From NCBI GenBank assembly GCA_945876035.1, contig CAMCMU010000042.1, forward strand, positions 1-43,730: a stretch of 43,730 nt of DNA, given 5' to 3'. Position 1 is the stretch's first letter. Every line of letters begins with the position of its first letter. Positions 27,089-36,549 of this stretch are shown one piece after another. The translations under genes were made by a program, and so were the position numbers. The notes beneath the pieces were generated by a model. That model searched no databases and was not told where the DNA came from. It saw only the letters and a list, made by a program, of their open reading frames with translations. Source of the DNA: Schlesneria paludicola DSM 18645. GTDB lineage: Bacteria; Planctomycetota; Planctomycetia; Planctomycetales; Planctomycetaceae.

Positions 27089-27921
27089 CTACGCCAAGAC
27101 CGATTGTCGCTGAACCTACTCGAATCCCACCGGCAGGAAAAAGAGCTAGGGCGGATATCCGGGTTTTCACGATCTGAGCCGTTCTTTTGCGCCAGTGAAA
27201 TTCCGGGATTTCTGGCTTCGAATGACGCGGGACAAAGCATGACAATTCGCAGATCTACTCGCCATGAATTGACGGGCAAGCGTGATGCGACGCCACGACG
27301 AGAGATTCAAAAGCAGCTAAGGCAAGCACGATCATGGCGGGAAATTGGCATATCCCTAGTCCGAACTCCGTTTCAGACAGTCGACAACCTGTCCTGTGCG
27401 TCCATCATTCGTGCCTCCATCATTCGTGCCTCCGACGCTCTGCCTTTCCGACACATTTTTGTGATGCCAAGCTCTCGATACCAGCCCTGATCCGCGCTTC
27501 TCTTCGTGGGGAGACCGGAAAGCCGCTTCAACGAATCACTGGCCGCTTCTCGGATCAGGATGACATTGCGGAGAGGTCTTTTATCCGCGGAAGATCCGCC
27601 TAGCAACGGTCGACAAACCACGCCAAACACGGTCCGTGATGTCGATCAACAGGAGGGAACCGAGATCCTCCAAGTCACCGCCACTGCTCCGCGTTTTATG
27701 TTCGCCCCCGACTGGCGTGCGCAGACATCGGCGACACCCTTTGTTCTCGCAGTCGTTGCGGCGGTGATTGCAAGTCGCTAGTGTTTTGGTGCATCATTTC
27801 CGATTCGTAAGCATTCGGATTGCTTCAAAAAATCGGAAAGACCTAACATCTTGCCCGTTACTGAGAATGGAGTGCGTGGATTCGTCAATCGCCACGACGG
27901 AATCGCACGCCAAATCAAAAC
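27089..27921. other. Long non-coding gap
   Basis: These 833 bp contain an exact tandem 15-bp duplication at 27401-27430 and no gene I can support. Confidence 0.45.
27401..27430. repeat. Tandem 15-bp duplication
   Basis: The unit TCCATCATTCGTGCC occurs twice without spacer and is followed by TCC, the start of a third copy. Confidence 0.85.
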
Positions 27922-28287
27922 ATGGCCCATTGCGATCAAGGTTACATTTGCGAAGTCTGTGGAGAGGACGTCGAAAACATGATCGACAGTGATCTCTACT
28001 TACGATATATACTGGGTGAGGTCGAATCAGGCCAACTGATGGCCATTCCCGAACGGCATCTGCGTTGTAATCCCGTGATCGCGCAGTTCATCGTCGCTCC
28101 TGAGTTCCTTCCGGTATTTGTGGAAGGCCCATTTGACAAGCGACAGCTCGACGCCAACGATGTGGCTCGCCGCGAAGAGCGGACAACTCGCGGTTGGCGA
28201 CGCTTGCAAGAGGTTCGAGGACTTGGTGTCGCAATCAACGAGTATCCGCTTTCCAACGAGGAAAAGCGGAAGAATGCCCCACGATAG
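27922..28287 (+). CDS. Small conserved CxxC protein, planctomycete type
   Basis: The 121-residue protein begins MAHCDQGYICEVCGEDVE, with a CxxC that could bind zinc. Conserved-looking runs are DLYLRYILGEV (about 25-35), HLRCNPVIAQFIV (about 46-58), FVEGPFDKRQLD (about 66-77) and GWRRLQEV (about 91-98). I recall close relatives from planctomycetes only; function is unknown. It is soluble with no signal peptide. The gap to the following nuclease gene is 147 bp, so co-transcription is possible but unproven. Confidence 0.75.
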   Translation: MAHCDQGYICEVCGEDVENMIDSDLYLRYILGEVESGQLMAIPERHLRCNPVIAQFIVAPEFLPVFVEGPFDKRQLDANDVARREERTTRGWRRLQEVRGLGVAINEYPLSNEEKRKNAPR

Positions 28288-28434
28288 CTTGCCAACTCGT
28301 TTGCCGAGGCCGAGCAATCAGGTCTAGTGTGTCTTGGCTTGAAATGCATCGCCTGATGCCGCTTGCCACAGTCCTCATGGGGCACGTAGGATTCCCGAAT
28401 TCGATCTTGCTGAACTGACTGCGAGCCGTTTTCA

Positions 28435-29721
28435 ATGCGTTTCATTCATGCCGCTGATATTCATCTCGACAGTCCCCTGAAGGGACTGGAGGCGTATCCC
28501 GGCGCTCCCTCCGAGCGACTGCGGATTGCGACACGGCTGGCGTTCGATCGCATCGTTGACCTCTGTCTGGAGGAGCGGGTCGATTTCTTAATCATCGCGG
28601 GCGATCTGTTCGACACCGAGGTCAAGGACTTCAATGCGGCACTTGAAGCGGCGGCGCAGTTGAGACGGTTGTACAAAGCCGACATCCCCGTCTATCTGAT
28701 CCTCGGCAATCACGACTCGCTTGAGGAGACGTCTCGCCACGTTCCGTGGCCCGCAAACGTGACCCTCTTCGATCACAAACGGCCTCAGACCGTGCGGCAT
28801 CCGACGCTGCCGGTGGCTCTGCACGGGATGAGTTATCCGAAGAAGGAAGTAACCGAGAATTTGGTCCCCGGTTATCCCTCTCCCGTTGCGGGCTGCTTCA
28901 ACATCGGACTGCTGCACACGAATGCGGGGGGCAATTCGGTGCATCGTAACTACGCACCGTGTTCGGTCGAGGAACTGGTTGCGAAGGGTTACGACTATTG
29001 GGCGTTGGGGCATGTCCACGGTTTCGAGATCTTGCACGAGCGGCCTCACGTTGTTTACTCGGGCAACACACAAGGGCGTCACGCGCGCGAGATTGGCCCC
29101 AAAGGCTGCCTGCTCGTGACGGTGGATGAACGTGGCGGCGGTGGTGAGGTGCGCGAAATCGAGTTTCGCGAGACGGATCTCGTCCGCTGGTTTCGCGAGA
29201 CGATCCCACTTCAACCGGACCACGATGAGGACGCGTTGCTCGACGCGACGCGAAACCATTTGCGCGAGATTGTCTCTACGGCAGACGGGCGTCTCGCGGC
29301 GGTGCGACTCGAATTCACCGGCCGCTGTGCGGTGCATGCCCAACTCGCCAAAGACGCCTCGCGGCAGCAACTCGTGGCGAACTTGCGAGCGCTCGCGTCC
29401 GACTTCGGCGACGACGTGTGGATCGAGAAGATCAAATTCCACACGCAATCGCCGCTCGATCTGGACGCCCTGCGCGAGCGACAGGACTTGATTGGCCAAT
29501 TGCTGCGAGACATCCGGGCGCTCGCCACCGACCCGCAATCGTTGTTGGAACTTTCCGAAGTGAAAGACCTCGCCACGAAGGTGGCCGCCGAGTTGTCTCA
29601 GGACGCCGACGGCGATGAGTCGTTCAATCTGAACGACCCCGTTCGTCACGTCGCCTGGCTGCGCGATGCCGAGGCGCTGCTGCTGAGCCATCTCGTCCAA
29701 GAGAACGGAACCCAGACGTGA
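28435..29721 (+). CDS. SbcD/Mre11-like DNA repair exonuclease (YhaO type)
   Basis: The 428-residue protein is a calcineurin-like phosphoesterase of the SbcD/YhaO type. Metal-binding boxes are DIH at 8-10, GDLFD at 56-60, GNHD at 91-94, a His near 161 and GHVH at 192-195. It is expected to nick and resect DNA ends in complex with the ATPase encoded next, whose start overlaps its stop by 4 bp (GTGA). The C-terminal half (about 280-428) is the usual capping and ATPase-docking region. By eye the codons are more GC-rich than in the neighbouring genes, which suggests a different origin, but this needs counting. Confidence 0.93.
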   Translation: MRFIHAADIHLDSPLKGLEAYPGAPSERLRIATRLAFDRIVDLCLEERVDFLIIAGDLFDTEVKDFNAALEAAAQLRRLYKADIPVYLILGNHDSLEETSRHVPWPANVTLFDHKRPQTVRHPTLPVALHGMSYPKKEVTENLVPGYPSPVAGCFNIGLLHTNAGGNSVHRNYAPCSVEELVAKGYDYWALGHVHGFEILHERPHVVYSGNTQGRHAREIGPKGCLLVTVDERGGGGEVREIEFRETDLVRWFRETIPLQPDHDEDALLDATRNHLREIVSTADGRLAAVRLEFTGRCAVHAQLAKDASRQQLVANLRALASDFGDDVWIEKIKFHTQSPLDLDALRERQDLIGQLLRDIRALATDPQSLLELSEVKDLATKVAAELSQDADGDESFNLNDPVRHVAWLRDAEALLLSHLVQENGTQT

Positions 29722-32700
29722 AGATTCGGCAACTGCACATCAATCGCTTCGGCCACTTCCATGAGTGCGATCTCGTCTTTCCCGGTGACGGGTTGCAGGT
29801 CATCTACGGTCCGAACGAAGCGGGTAAAACGACGCTGCTCGAATTCCTGCGCGGGCTGCTGTTCGACTTCCCTGCGCGGACGCCTTACGACTTCGGCGAC
29901 AAGGGTGAGATGGCCGGCGTGGCGACGCTCGAACTGCGTGACGGCCGACTCGTCGAACTGCGACGCCGCAAGGGGAACAAAGACAAGGTGTCGATCAAGC
30001 TCGACGGCCAGCCAACCGATCTCGACGATGCCGGTTGGTTGCAACTGCTCGATCACGCGGATCGCGGCTTGTTCGAGTCGGTCTTCGCGTTGGGACTCGA
30101 TCAACTCAGTCAGGGTGAGGCGAGCTTGAAGCATGAGAGTCTGCAATCGGCCCTGTTCGGCGGCAGTCTCGGCGGAACCAGCAGCCCGGACAAGGTGGTT
30201 GCCGAATTGAGTCGCCAGGCGGACGAACTGTTCAAAAAGAGTGGCTCGAAGCCCGCGATCAATGCTCTGCTCGCGGAACTCAAGAAGCTGACGAAGGACA
30301 TCAAAGATCGCTCGCTGCGGCCAGAGAAATTTCATGAGGTGGAAGCCGCCGTGACGAAGGCGGTCGAGCGTGCCAAGAGCCTGCACGATCAAGTCGATCA
30401 CCTGCGCCACCGGCATTCCAAGATCGAGAAGCAAACCCGCGCGTGGCCGAAGTGGAATGAGTTGCAGCAGCGGCGAAGTGAGCGAGCGAATTTGAGCGTT
30501 CCTGAAAACGTTCCCGCCGACGCGAGGCAGCGGTATCAGGCTCTGAGCAAGGAATTGAAGTCGCTCGCCGACGAGCAAGCGCAGCGAACGAGTGAGGTCG
30601 AGCAAGCCGAGCGAAGCCGGATCGCGCTGAAGCTCAATCCGAACGCAGTTTCGTATCGGGCCGAGATCAAATCGAACCTCGAACGGCGGCAGTCGTTTAT
30701 CGATGCCAAGAACGATCTTCCCGAAATCCAGTCGAGGTGTGACCGGGACCGACAGTTGATCGACCGAAACTTGGCTGAACTGCGTCCCGGCTGGAGCCAC
30801 GACGATTTGCGGGCTTTCTCAGTCGATGTGGCGACACGCGCCGAGATCGAACGCCTGAGCGAAGAGCGCCGCGAGCGAACGACCTTGCACGCGAAGCTCA
30901 CCGTCCAGCGAGACGGCGATGCTGCGAACCTGGAGCGGGCGAAAGACGATCTCGCCGAGATCGGTGAGCCGCGCGATGTCACTGCACTCACCGCTGCACT
31001 GTCCGACGAGGCGGACTTCGTCGCGAACCGGAAACAGTCGGAAAGCACGCGAACGGAACTGGCGAAGCTCGAACGCAAGCTCGCCACCCAATGCCGCAAG
31101 CTCACGCCGCCACGACCCGCCACGACACTCGCTCCTCACGAGTTGCCTGTTCCGCGTTCCGAGACGGTCGCCGAGTTCGAGGCGCGTTGCGCCGATGTCC
31201 GCGAGCAACTTCAAACCGCGAGTGCCTCATTTGAAGAGGACAACGCCGAGCAGCGCGAGATCGAGAAATCACTGGCGACGGCGATGTCGAGCCATGTCGT
31301 CCCGAGCCTCGACGAGCGCGATACCGCTCGCGATCGACGCGATGCCGGCTGGAATCTCGTCCGCCAGAAATACATTGCGGACGAACAGGCGGACTCCGGT
31401 ATCACCGCGTGGTTGGATGAAACACCGAACAGCAAATCAAATTTGGTCAACCCAGGTGAGCTGAACGCCGCAGCGTCTCTGCCCGATGGCTACGAGCGTG
31501 CCGTGCGGGTGGCCGACGACATCGCCGACCAGATCTATGACAACGCAAACGAGGTTGCCGAACGCGAGGGCCTGCGCAGACAACTCGCAACACTTGCGAT
31601 GCGACTCGACCAGAAGCGGCAACGGATCGCGGAACTCGAACGGCAGCAGGCGGACTTGCAAACGAACTGGCTCGCACTCTGGCAGCCCTGCGGTTTCCAG
31701 CCGCTCGCCCCTGATGCGATGCTCGGCTGGCTTAACGATCACGAAACCGCCTGCGCGATGATCTCTCAACGCGACGAACTGCTTGACGAACAGTTGCAAC
31801 TCGACGCGCGAATCGCCTCGTTCGAGCTGAGACTCCGCTCCGCGAGCGGTGTCGCAGAGCATCAGGCATTGTCGGTCCACCTCACATCGACGCGGCAGGC
31901 GGTTGAGGAAACGAAGGACCAGCAGCGGCGGACGGCTGAGTTACAGAAGGAGGCTCGGCGACTCGACAAGCAGCTCGCGAAGTACGACAACGATTTGCAA
32001 ACGCTCACCATGCGTGAGACGGTTGCGAACGCCGAGTGGCAGGCGGTCTTGAGTCGTCTCAACCTGCCCGCCGACTGGAATCCCGGACTGGCTCGCGAAG
32101 TGATCGACAAATTGAACGCAACGCGAGACCTCCTGGGTCGCCTTCCCGACGAAGAGGCCCGCATCACTGCGATGCGGTCGCGCATCATGGAGTTCGACCA
32201 GCGAGTCCACACGCTCTGTGAGTCGCTCGAACCGGAATTGCTTCGCGATCCCACCGAACTCGCCATCGAGAAATTGGCCGAGCAAGTCGAACGTGCCGTG
32301 GAGGCCCAGCGGAAGCATGACGATCTGTCGCAAAAAATCATGACAGCGCGCGAGCAATGGAAGTCGCTGAACGATCTCCACAAGCAGCACGACTCAGAGC
32401 GGGCGGCCTTGTTCGCACTCGCCGACGCCACGAACGAAGCGGAGTTCTTCGAAGTCGTCTCGCTCGCCGAGAAGGTCGTTCGCCTAGACGGTGAAATCGA
32501 ACAGTTCAATCGCGAGATCGATCTAATTCGTGCGGTCGATGACCATGACGAGTTCGAGCAATCCTTGTCGGCCAGCGAGTTGGTCGTCTTGCAGGGGCAG
32601 GAACGCGATCTCAAGGAAGAGCTGAAGACGGCAGAAGCGTTGCGCAAGGCGGCTGACGGTGAGGAAGCGCTCGCCCGTGACGCGCTCGTCCGGCTCGACG

Positions 32701-33269
32701 GATCGAGCGACGTGGCGATCCTCACTGAGGAATTGTGCCGCAAGCGGTCGCTGTTGGCGACCGAGGTCGATCGTTATCTGCCGCTGGTCTACGCGAGGCA
32801 TCTGCTCAACGCGGCCGTCAGTCGCTTCGAGAAGGACAACCAGCCGGAAATGATCGCGACGGTTTCGCGTCTGCTCGGCCAAATGACGGGCGGGAAGTAC
32901 ATCGAGTTCGATCGATCCGGGAGTGGCAAACAGAACGTCCTGATTCGACGAGCCGACGGCGTGGAGCGAACGCCCGACCAACTGAGCACCGGCACACGCG
33001 AGCAACTCTATCTGGCCATCCGCCTCGCCTATGTCCTGCACTACTGCGAGAAAAACCAACCGCTGCCAATCATCATCGACGACGTGCTGGTCAATTTCGA
33101 TGAAGCGCGGACTCGGCAAACGCTCTCGGTGTTGGTCGACGTCTCGCGATCCGCTCAAGTCCTGTTCTTCACGTGCCATCCCCACATGGTGAAGCTGGCC
33201 CGCGATGTTGTGCCAGGACTACAGCTCATCACACTGCCCGCGAACAACACGGACCTCCAACCTGCGTAA
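29718..33269 (+). CDS. SbcC/YhaN-like SMC-type ATPase
   Basis: The 1183-residue protein has the AAA-type ATP site split across its ends: Walker A GPNEAGKTT at residues 31-39, ABC signature LSTGTREQ at about 1089, Walker B PIIIDDVLVNFDEA at about 1116-1129 and an H-loop TCHPH near 1154. Between roughly 200 and 1000 it is dominated by charged heptads, giving long coiled-coil arms, as in SbcC, Rad50 and YhaN. No CxxC zinc hook is evident in the part read. It starts with GTG inside the last codon of the nuclease gene, so the two are translationally coupled. The pair is expected to bind, bridge and process DNA ends. Confidence 0.92.
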   Translation: MKIRQLHINRFGHFHECDLVFPGDGLQVIYGPNEAGKTTLLEFLRGLLFDFPARTPYDFGDKGEMAGVATLELRDGRLVELRRRKGNKDKVSIKLDGQPTDLDDAGWLQLLDHADRGLFESVFALGLDQLSQGEASLKHESLQSALFGGSLGGTSSPDKVVAELSRQADELFKKSGSKPAINALLAELKKLTKDIKDRSLRPEKFHEVEAAVTKAVERAKSLHDQVDHLRHRHSKIEKQTRAWPKWNELQQRRSERANLSVPENVPADARQRYQALSKELKSLADEQAQRTSEVEQAERSRIALKLNPNAVSYRAEIKSNLERRQSFIDAKNDLPEIQSRCDRDRQLIDRNLAELRPGWSHDDLRAFSVDVATRAEIERLSEERRERTTLHAKLTVQRDGDAANLERAKDDLAEIGEPRDVTALTAALSDEADFVANRKQSESTRTELAKLERKLATQCRKLTPPRPATTLAPHELPVPRSETVAEFEARCADVREQLQTASASFEEDNAEQREIEKSLATAMSSHVVPSLDERDTARDRRDAGWNLVRQKYIADEQADSGITAWLDETPNSKSNLVNPGELNAAASLPDGYERAVRVADDIADQIYDNANEVAEREGLRRQLATLAMRLDQKRQRIAELERQQADLQTNWLALWQPCGFQPLAPDAMLGWLNDHETACAMISQRDELLDEQLQLDARIASFELRLRSASGVAEHQALSVHLTSTRQAVEETKDQQRRTAELQKEARRLDKQLAKYDNDLQTLTMRETVANAEWQAVLSRLNLPADWNPGLAREVIDKLNATRDLLGRLPDEEARITAMRSRIMEFDQRVHTLCESLEPELLRDPTELAIEKLAEQVERAVEAQRKHDDLSQKIMTAREQWKSLNDLHKQHDSERAALFALADATNEAEFFEVVSLAEKVVRLDGEIEQFNREIDLIRAVDDHDEFEQSLSASELVVLQGQERDLKEELKTAEALRKAADGEEALARDALVRLDGSSDVAILTEELCRKRSLLATEVDRYLPLVYARHLLNAAVSRFEKDNQPEMIATVSRLLGQMTGGKYIEFDRSGSGKQNVLIRRADGVERTPDQLSTGTREQLYLAIRLAYVLHYCEKNQPLPIIIDDVLVNFDEARTRQTLSVLVDVSRSAQVLFFTCHPHMVKLARDVVPGLQLITLPANNTDLQPA

Positions 33270-33271
33270 TC

Positions 33272-33320
33272 CAGAGGACCGTCCGGCGGAACGGTGACTC
33301 GATCGGATCGATGTCCTCTG
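33272..33320. terminator. Inverted repeat between convergent genes
   Basis: CAGAGGAC (33272-33279) and GTCCTCTG (33313-33320) enclose two smaller stems in the 79-bp gap between the SbcC-like gene and holB. There is no T run; it may act as a bidirectional terminator. Confidence 0.4.
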
Positions 33321-33348
33321 AGAGATCCATCAGCCCGTGATGCACTAT

Positions 33349-34434
33349 TCAACGAACCGTTTCGAGAGAACGGGAGATCTTGGCGAAATCGTCGAATAAG
33401 GCGTCCAACGTCAAGGAAATCGACAAATTCTGGTCGATCTGGCTGACAGCTGTAACGGCACGATCGATGAGCAAACCCACACGCTCAATCCCAGCGTCAG
33501 AGGATCCGACGCGATCCGCAAAAGTTGATGCCTCTGGAATCGGGCTTGCCCAAGCATTACCCTGAAGTTCAATCCGACAGAGTCTGAGCAAGGTTGCGCG
33601 GTAAAATTCCACGGCGAAGCGGATGACCCACAAGATATTGACGCGTTGTGCCGGGGTATCGGCACTGATTTTGTCGATCTGCTCCATCAACGATTTGGAG
33701 AGACTCAAGCCACTAAAATTTCGCTGCCCAAGGCCGAGATAAAGTGTTGAACGCAGAGAACGAAGATGCGGTTCAACAAGCTGACGGGCAACCGTCAGGC
33801 TTCCCTCACTGAGTGCCGCGGCAAAATCAGCGTCGTCACGTGAGGACACCAAGCCTTGCTCAAGCAGTAGTTCAACAATATCAGTCATGCACAGCGGCGA
33901 GAACCGGACCAACTGGCAGCGGGATCGAATCGTCGGGAGCATGGCATCGAGATTGGACCCGATCAAGAAGAGCATCGCTCGGTCGGGAGGCTCTTCGAGT
34001 GTCTTGAGCAGTGCGTTGCCACTTGCCTCGTTCATCAAATCGGCATCATTGATGATCGCAATTTTTCGTGAACTGGCCAGCGGTCGGACGGACAAATCAT
34101 GACACAATCCTTCCTGCCCACGTCGCTCCTTCGGACCGACAATCAACTCAATGGGCAACTCTCGTTTTCCTTCGGGGCAGCCGACCCATAAAAAATCGGG
34201 ATGCGCTGCGGCGAGAAACGGACGGCAGGCGGCACAGGCATGACAGGCTTCCAATGCATCCGAAGTGGGCGCATGACAAAGCAGATATTGCGCCAAACGG
34301 TGGGCAAACTGTTGCTTGCCGATACCGTCAGGGCCGATGAACAAGTACGCCTGCGACAGCCGCCCTCGCGAAATCGCGCGTTGGAACATCTCACGTTGTT
34401 CAAGGTGACCACGAAGGGAAGACCAATGAGACAT
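33349..34434 (-). CDS. holB: DNA polymerase III subunit delta'
   Basis: The 361-residue protein is the clamp-loader delta' subunit. It has a Walker A-like GPDGIGKQ (34-41; the usual Thr/Ser after Lys is Gln, consistent with a non-hydrolysing delta'), the four-Cys zinc site (Cys 53, 64, 67 and 70), NALLKTLEEPP near 159 and the SRC box IRSRCQLVRF near 191. It joins delta and tau/gamma to load the beta clamp. It follows the lipoyl-like gene by 33 bp and is probably the second gene of that unit. Confidence 0.9.
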   Translation of the reverse strand: MSHWSSLRGHLEQREMFQRAISRGRLSQAYLFIGPDGIGKQQFAHRLAQYLLCHAPTSDALEACHACAACRPFLAAAHPDFLWVGCPEGKRELPIELIVGPKERRGQEGLCHDLSVRPLASSRKIAIINDADLMNEASGNALLKTLEEPPDRAMLFLIGSNLDAMLPTIRSRCQLVRFSPLCMTDIVELLLEQGLVSSRDDADFAAALSEGSLTVARQLVEPHLRSLRSTLYLGLGQRNFSGLSLSKSLMEQIDKISADTPAQRVNILWVIRFAVEFYRATLLRLCRIELQGNAWASPIPEASTFADRVGSSDAGIERVGLLIDRAVTAVSQIDQNLSISLTLDALFDDFAKISRSLETVR

Positions 34435-34467
34435 GGATCACGACAATTCGTGCTACGGGAAACAAGG

Positions 34468-34749
34468 TCAGGCAATCGGTTCGACGTCACCGATTACTGC
34501 GGATTCGCTGTCGTTGCAGTGCAGCCAACCGAGTACGTCACCGGGGTAGACAGACGCATCGACGGGTTTAAAAATTTCTATCAGTTGTCCGGGCTGAATT
34601 GCCTCAACATCAAACGTCACCCCGGAAATCAAAACCTCAACACAACGATCTCCCGTCAGAACACGGTCACCTCGATCGATCAACCAACTGCTTACCGTCA
34701 TCGGTTCGGTACCCGCATCGAGATCGGGGAGAAATAGTGGAATTCGCAT
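34468..34749 (-). CDS. Lipoyl/biotinyl-like domain protein without the target lysine
   Basis: The 93-residue protein is a lone domain with the fold pattern of lipoyl domains: MRIPLFLPDLDAG at the start, VSSWLIDRGDRVLTGD near 18 and FDVEAIQPGQLIEIF near 45. In lipoyl proteins the turn reads xDKA; here the corresponding place reads ISGV, so Lys is replaced by Gly and the swinging-arm cofactor cannot be attached there. GAGGTGA lies 3-4 nt before the ATG. It sits 33 bp upstream of holB. The role is unknown. Confidence 0.72.
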   Translation of the reverse strand: MRIPLFLPDLDAGTEPMTVSSWLIDRGDRVLTGDRCVEVLISGVTFDVEAIQPGQLIEIFKPVDASVYPGDVLGWLHCNDSESAVIGDVEPIA

Positions 34750-35097
34750 GGGTCACCTCGTGGAAAACCAGATCCGGCCTAAAACCGCGATGATTCAAAT
34801 GTTCCTTATGGAAGGAGACACAATCACGCAGTTAAATGGACGGGAACAAAAGTCGCAAGCCTAAATGCCTGTTGGACCAAGTATTGCGGGCGGGCGAAGC
34901 GTTCGCGTCAGCCACGATCAACAAACAACTCTTGAGAGCATCCCGCTCGGCAGGAGCCTCGCCATCCCTCTTGCCAATGCGACTCAACGCATCAGAGACG
35001 TCGTGCAACACGAGTTGTCTCACAAAATCACTCCTTGAGACGCATCGCTCGTCTGTCAGAGACCACCGCAGAGGCGTCAAGGGAAGGAACACGGTTC
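34750..35097. other. Non-coding gap
   Basis: I see no gene, hairpin or repeat in these 348 bp. The promoter of the lipoyl-like gene should be at its left end. Confidence 0.4.
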
Positions 35098-36210
35098 TCA
35101 TAAAATCCGCGAGGGCAAGTCTTCCAGCCAAAGGCGGATTTCCATCTCATATTCGCTGTCGAGATTGCCCGTGATCAGTTCGCGTTGGAAGTTTGACGCG
35201 GCCAGTTGCAGCAAATCGGCCGCTTGATCCATGGTGTGGCGATTCGCTGGATCCGGTGCAATCAGCGACGTCACCAACTGCATCAGCGTTTCACTTTCTT
35301 GCATCTCCTTCGGCAAGAGTTTCGGAATTTCCGCCTCAAATCCATATTTTGCCGCGATCAGTTCCTCGCGTGTTGCCACATGGGGAAATGGCGCCTGTCC
35401 CGAGAGCATCTCCACCAGAACATATCCCAAACTGGCGAGATCGGAATACGCTGTCACCGCTCCGCGTTCGAGCACCTCCGGAGCGGCGTACTGCGGAGTG
35501 AAGGGTCGCAACCCGCGAAGATCATTCATTTCCCGAGCCGATCCCAGATCAATGATTTTCACACTGCCCGTTTTCTTTAACATGATGTTGGCTGGTTTCA
35601 GGTCGCCGTGAATGATTCCACTACGGTGGAGTGATGCGATCGCTGACAAGCAATCCTGGATGATAGAAATGGCGATGCCCGGTTGTAATCGCGTCTTCGC
35701 TTGTCCGGGAGTTGCCACCACATTGTTGAGGTATCTCCAACGCTCGGGGGAGACTCGGTCCTGAAGGACGGTCATCGTTTCTGTCGAAGTCAAGTGGTCC
35801 AAGTCAAAACCATCGATCCACTCCATGACCATCACTCGAATCCCTTCGATATCCACGAAGTTCACAACATCGAGCAGATGATCGTGCTGAATGCGAGCCA
35901 TTTTGTTAGCCACCGCGGCCACTCGGGACATGTCTTGCACATAGGCCGCATCGCTTCCGTAACGTTCTGAGCCAAAAAACTTTATAGAGACAGGGAAATT
36001 CAGGCCATCCGCACCACTCTTTTCCGCCAGATAAACCACACCCTGACCACCCATTCCAATGCATCGCCCCAGTTCGTACTCAACTTTCCATCCGATCGAT
36101 TTTCTCCCCCGCAAAAAATTAACAAGCCCCTCGGATCGACTGGCAAGTGAGGTAGAAGCGATTGAAGTCATGGCCATCGATTGACTGAGCGACAACGAAG
36201 AGAATTCCAT
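35098..36210 (-). CDS. Eukaryote-type serine/threonine protein kinase (non-RD)
   Basis: The 370-residue protein carries a full kinase core: Gly-rich loop GMGGQGVVY (52-60), the ATP Lys in VSIKF (77), HGDLKPAN (201-208; catalytic Asp 203), DLG at 221-223 in place of DFG, and APE at 243-245. The residue before the catalytic Asp is Gly rather than Arg, so it is a non-RD kinase that may not need activation-loop phosphorylation. No transmembrane segment or sensor domain is visible, which is unlike many PknB-type planctomycete kinases. The first 40 residues are Ser-rich and may be disordered. A repeated element lies upstream (36229-36261). Confidence 0.9.
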   Translation of the reverse strand: MEFSSLSLSQSMAMTSIASTSLASRSEGLVNFLRGRKSIGWKVEYELGRCIGMGGQGVVYLAEKSGADGLNFPVSIKFFGSERYGSDAAYVQDMSRVAAVANKMARIQHDHLLDVVNFVDIEGIRVMVMEWIDGFDLDHLTSTETMTVLQDRVSPERWRYLNNVVATPGQAKTRLQPGIAISIIQDCLSAIASLHRSGIIHGDLKPANIMLKKTGSVKIIDLGSAREMNDLRGLRPFTPQYAAPEVLERGAVTAYSDLASLGYVLVEMLSGQAPFPHVATREELIAAKYGFEAEIPKLLPKEMQESETLMQLVTSLIAPDPANRHTMDQAADLLQLAASNFQRELITGNLDSEYEMEIRLWLEDLPSRIL

Positions 36211-36549
36211 CCGGATTGAGTTTCCTAATTGGCGTCATACAACCTCATTGGCATCATACAAATTAGTGTCTTTATCATCTGTGCTGCCGTTAAGCCGAAG
36301 TCTAGCAAACGAATGGGAACAACAAAACCTGCTCCCGTCGTCTATACCGCCCATGCTCTCAAAAAATCCGAATTCCATCCTGTCGCCTGAGCACGATCTC
36401 AACAAAAATCGCAATACTCTTGAAAAACACTGACGCATGCGGGACGCTAGTCGTTGCTAGACCATTCGCTTTCCCCTCGATACGGGCTGGCACTGGTTTC
36501 GTTTGGAACGGCTGACTCCATCATGATTCACGAAAGGTGAGGAAAGATC
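36211..36549. other. Divergent promoter region
   Basis: These 339 bp lie between the kinase and the secreted-protein gene and hold the 19-bp-period repeats. No -35/-10 pair for the plus-strand gene stands out. Confidence 0.45.
36229..36261 (-). promoter_or_regulatory. Two 14-bp direct repeats upstream of the kinase gene
   Basis: TTGGC(G/A)TCATACAA occurs twice (36229-36242 and 36248-36261) with 19-bp spacing, close to two helical turns. It lies 19-51 bp before the kinase start codon and could be an operator. Confidence 0.45.

Noticed and set aside
28588-30800. Very long minus-strand open frames opposite the SbcD/SbcC-like genes
   Set aside because: GC-rich coding DNA commonly leaves the antisense frame open; the translation is low in recognisable motifs.
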